Shown here: piece by piece, positions 63,169 to 64,000 of the stretch
Numbering within the stretch: position 1 is the first letter of the stretch
Layout: each line of letters begins with the position of its first letter
Notes under the pieces: model-generated
Database searches by the model: none
Told to the model about the DNA's origin: nothing
The model's input: the letters and a program-made list of their open reading frames with translations, nothing else
Origin: Cellulomonas sp. Root930
Lineage (GTDB): Bacteria; Actinomycetota; Actinomycetes; Actinomycetales; Cellulomonadaceae
DNA length: 64,000 nucleotides
Assembly: GCA_001429255.1 (NCBI GenBank)
Contig: LMJI01000001.1
Coordinates: 1,968,310 to 2,032,309, forward strand
Direction of reading: 5' to 3'
Program-made: the position numbers and the translations under genes

Positions 63169-64000
63169 GAGGTCCCCCCGTCGATCAGGCTCAGGTACAC
63201 GTCCTCCAGCGTGGGGCGCAGCACCTGCAACCCCGGGACCTCGCCGCCGAACGTCCCGGTCAGCTCGACGACCACCTGGGTGGGGGTGTCCGTGCGGACC
63301 TCGCGTGTCTGACCGTCCTGGGTCCAGCGCACCACCGCCTGCCGCGCGGTCCGGCCGCCGAGGTCCGCCGGGGTCCCCTCGGCGACCACCTGACCGTCGC
63401 GGACCACGAGCACCCGGTCGGCGAGGCGCTCGGCCTCCTCCAGGTAGTGCGTGGTGAGCAGGATGGTCGTGCCGCCGTCGGCGAGCGCCTCCACCAGGTC
63501 CCAGAACGAGCGCCGGGCCTGCGGGTCGAACCCCGTCGTCGGCTCGTCGAGGAACAGCAGCTCCGGCCTGCCGACGATGCCGAGGGCCACGTCGAGCCGT
63601 CGACGCTGCCCGCCCGACAGCTGCCGCGCACGGGTCCTCACCTTCTCCTGCAGGCCCACGGCGGCGATGACCTCGTCGGGGTCGCGCGGGTCCGGGAAGA
63701 ACCGGGCGAAGTGGTGGACGAGCTCCGCGACCGTCGCCTCGGCGAGGTCGTTGTTCGTCTGCAGCACGATGCCGAGGCGCGAGCGCCAGTCCCGGCCGCC
63801 GGTCTGCGGGTCCTGGCCGAGGACGCGCACGTCGCCGCCGTCGCGCGACCGGTAGCCCTCGAGGATCTCGACGGTCGTCGTCTTGCCGGCGCCGTTCGGG
63901 CCCAGGATGGCCACCACCTCGCCGTGCGCGACGTGCAGGTCGAGGCCGTCGACCGCCCGCTTCTCGCCGTAGGCCTTGCGCAGCCCGACGACCTCGACGG
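63165..64000 (-). CDS. ABC transporter ATP-binding protein (5' end outside the window)
   Basis: The visible 278 codons begin inside the protein (VEVVGLRKAYGEKRAVDG) and contain Walker A ILGPNGAGKTTT, the Q-loop, the signature LSGGQRRRLDVAL, Walker B LLFLDEPTTGFD and the His in LTTHYLEEAERL. The C-terminal part ends in the LEDVYLSL segment of drug-exporter ATPases (DrrA type). It powers the ABC-2 permease encoded next. The start codon lies beyond base 64000. Confidence 0.93.
   Translation of the reverse strand, partial: VEVVGLRKAYGEKRAVDGLDLHVAHGEVVAILGPNGAGKTTTVEILEGYRSRDGGDVRVLGQDPQTGGRDWRSRLGIVLQTNNDLAEATVAELVHHFARFFPDPRDPDEVIAAVGLQEKVRTRARQLSGGQRRRLDVALGIVGRPELLFLDEPTTGFDPQARRSFWDLVEALADGGTTILLTTHYLEEAERLADRVLVVRDGQVVAEGTPADLGGRTARQAVVRWTQDGQTREVRTDTPTQVVVELTGTFGGEVPGLQVLRPTLEDVYLSLIDGGTS

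Overview
The window is high-GC DNA packed with short intergenic gaps, many ATGA/GTGA start-stop overlaps and many GTG starts. The gene content (menaquinone genes, a 14-gene nuo operon, actinobacterial RDD-FHA and PP2C proteins, LAxTG-type surface anchor, DUF4229, UPF0336/HadA-like dehydratases) points to an actinobacterium. A Cellulomonas-like member of the Micrococcales fits best, but that rank is inference. I saw no rRNA, CRISPR array, prophage or insertion sequence.

Region 1 (1-14.3 kb) holds the end of a cytochrome c biogenesis gene (ccsB) and a dispersed menaquinone locus: menA-menE, menB, menC-menD, menF and menG. Two tandem DUF3048 lipoproteins, a self-regulated SMR-TetR efflux pair and a membrane-anchored HtrA protease lie among them. 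Region 2 (14.3-17.6 kb) is a compact operon of three small exported proteins with alternate (SipW-type) signal peptides, a Ser-His signal peptidase and a LAHTG-anchored surface protein. It is preceded by a structured leader and is the most system-like accessory locus here. Region 3 (17.7-36.6 kb) is a probable menaquinone reductase (menJ), nuoA-N and a polyprenyl diphosphate synthase. A promoter and a Rex-like site lie in front of menJ, so quinone maturation and complex I may be controlled together by NADH/NAD+.

Region 4 (36.6-47.7 kb) has an RDD-FHA protein, a PP2C phosphatase, RarD, a secreted alpha-amylase with an unusual 250-base leader, a ferredoxin-NADP reductase, an amino-acid ABC transporter, HtpX and a YajQ-type protein. 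Region 5 (47.8-52.6 kb) has tRNA-Tyr, a RecQ helicase fused to a phosphoribosyltransferase-like domain, nicotinamidase, a lipoprotein, tRNA-Thr, tRNA-Met, rpmG and two MaoC-type dehydratase genes. Region 6 (52.6-64 kb) has a LacI regulator divergent from two MFS genes with paired palindromic operators, murB, a GntR-membrane protein operon with a perfect operator, and an operon of ABC exporter, histidine kinase, response regulator and adenosine deaminase-like enzyme.

A recurring pattern is a TANNNT -10 element 6-7 bases upstream of a start codon (DUF4229, menC, menF, polyprenyl synthase, rarD and a short upstream reading frame before the PP2C gene). This suggests leaderless transcription is common in this genome.
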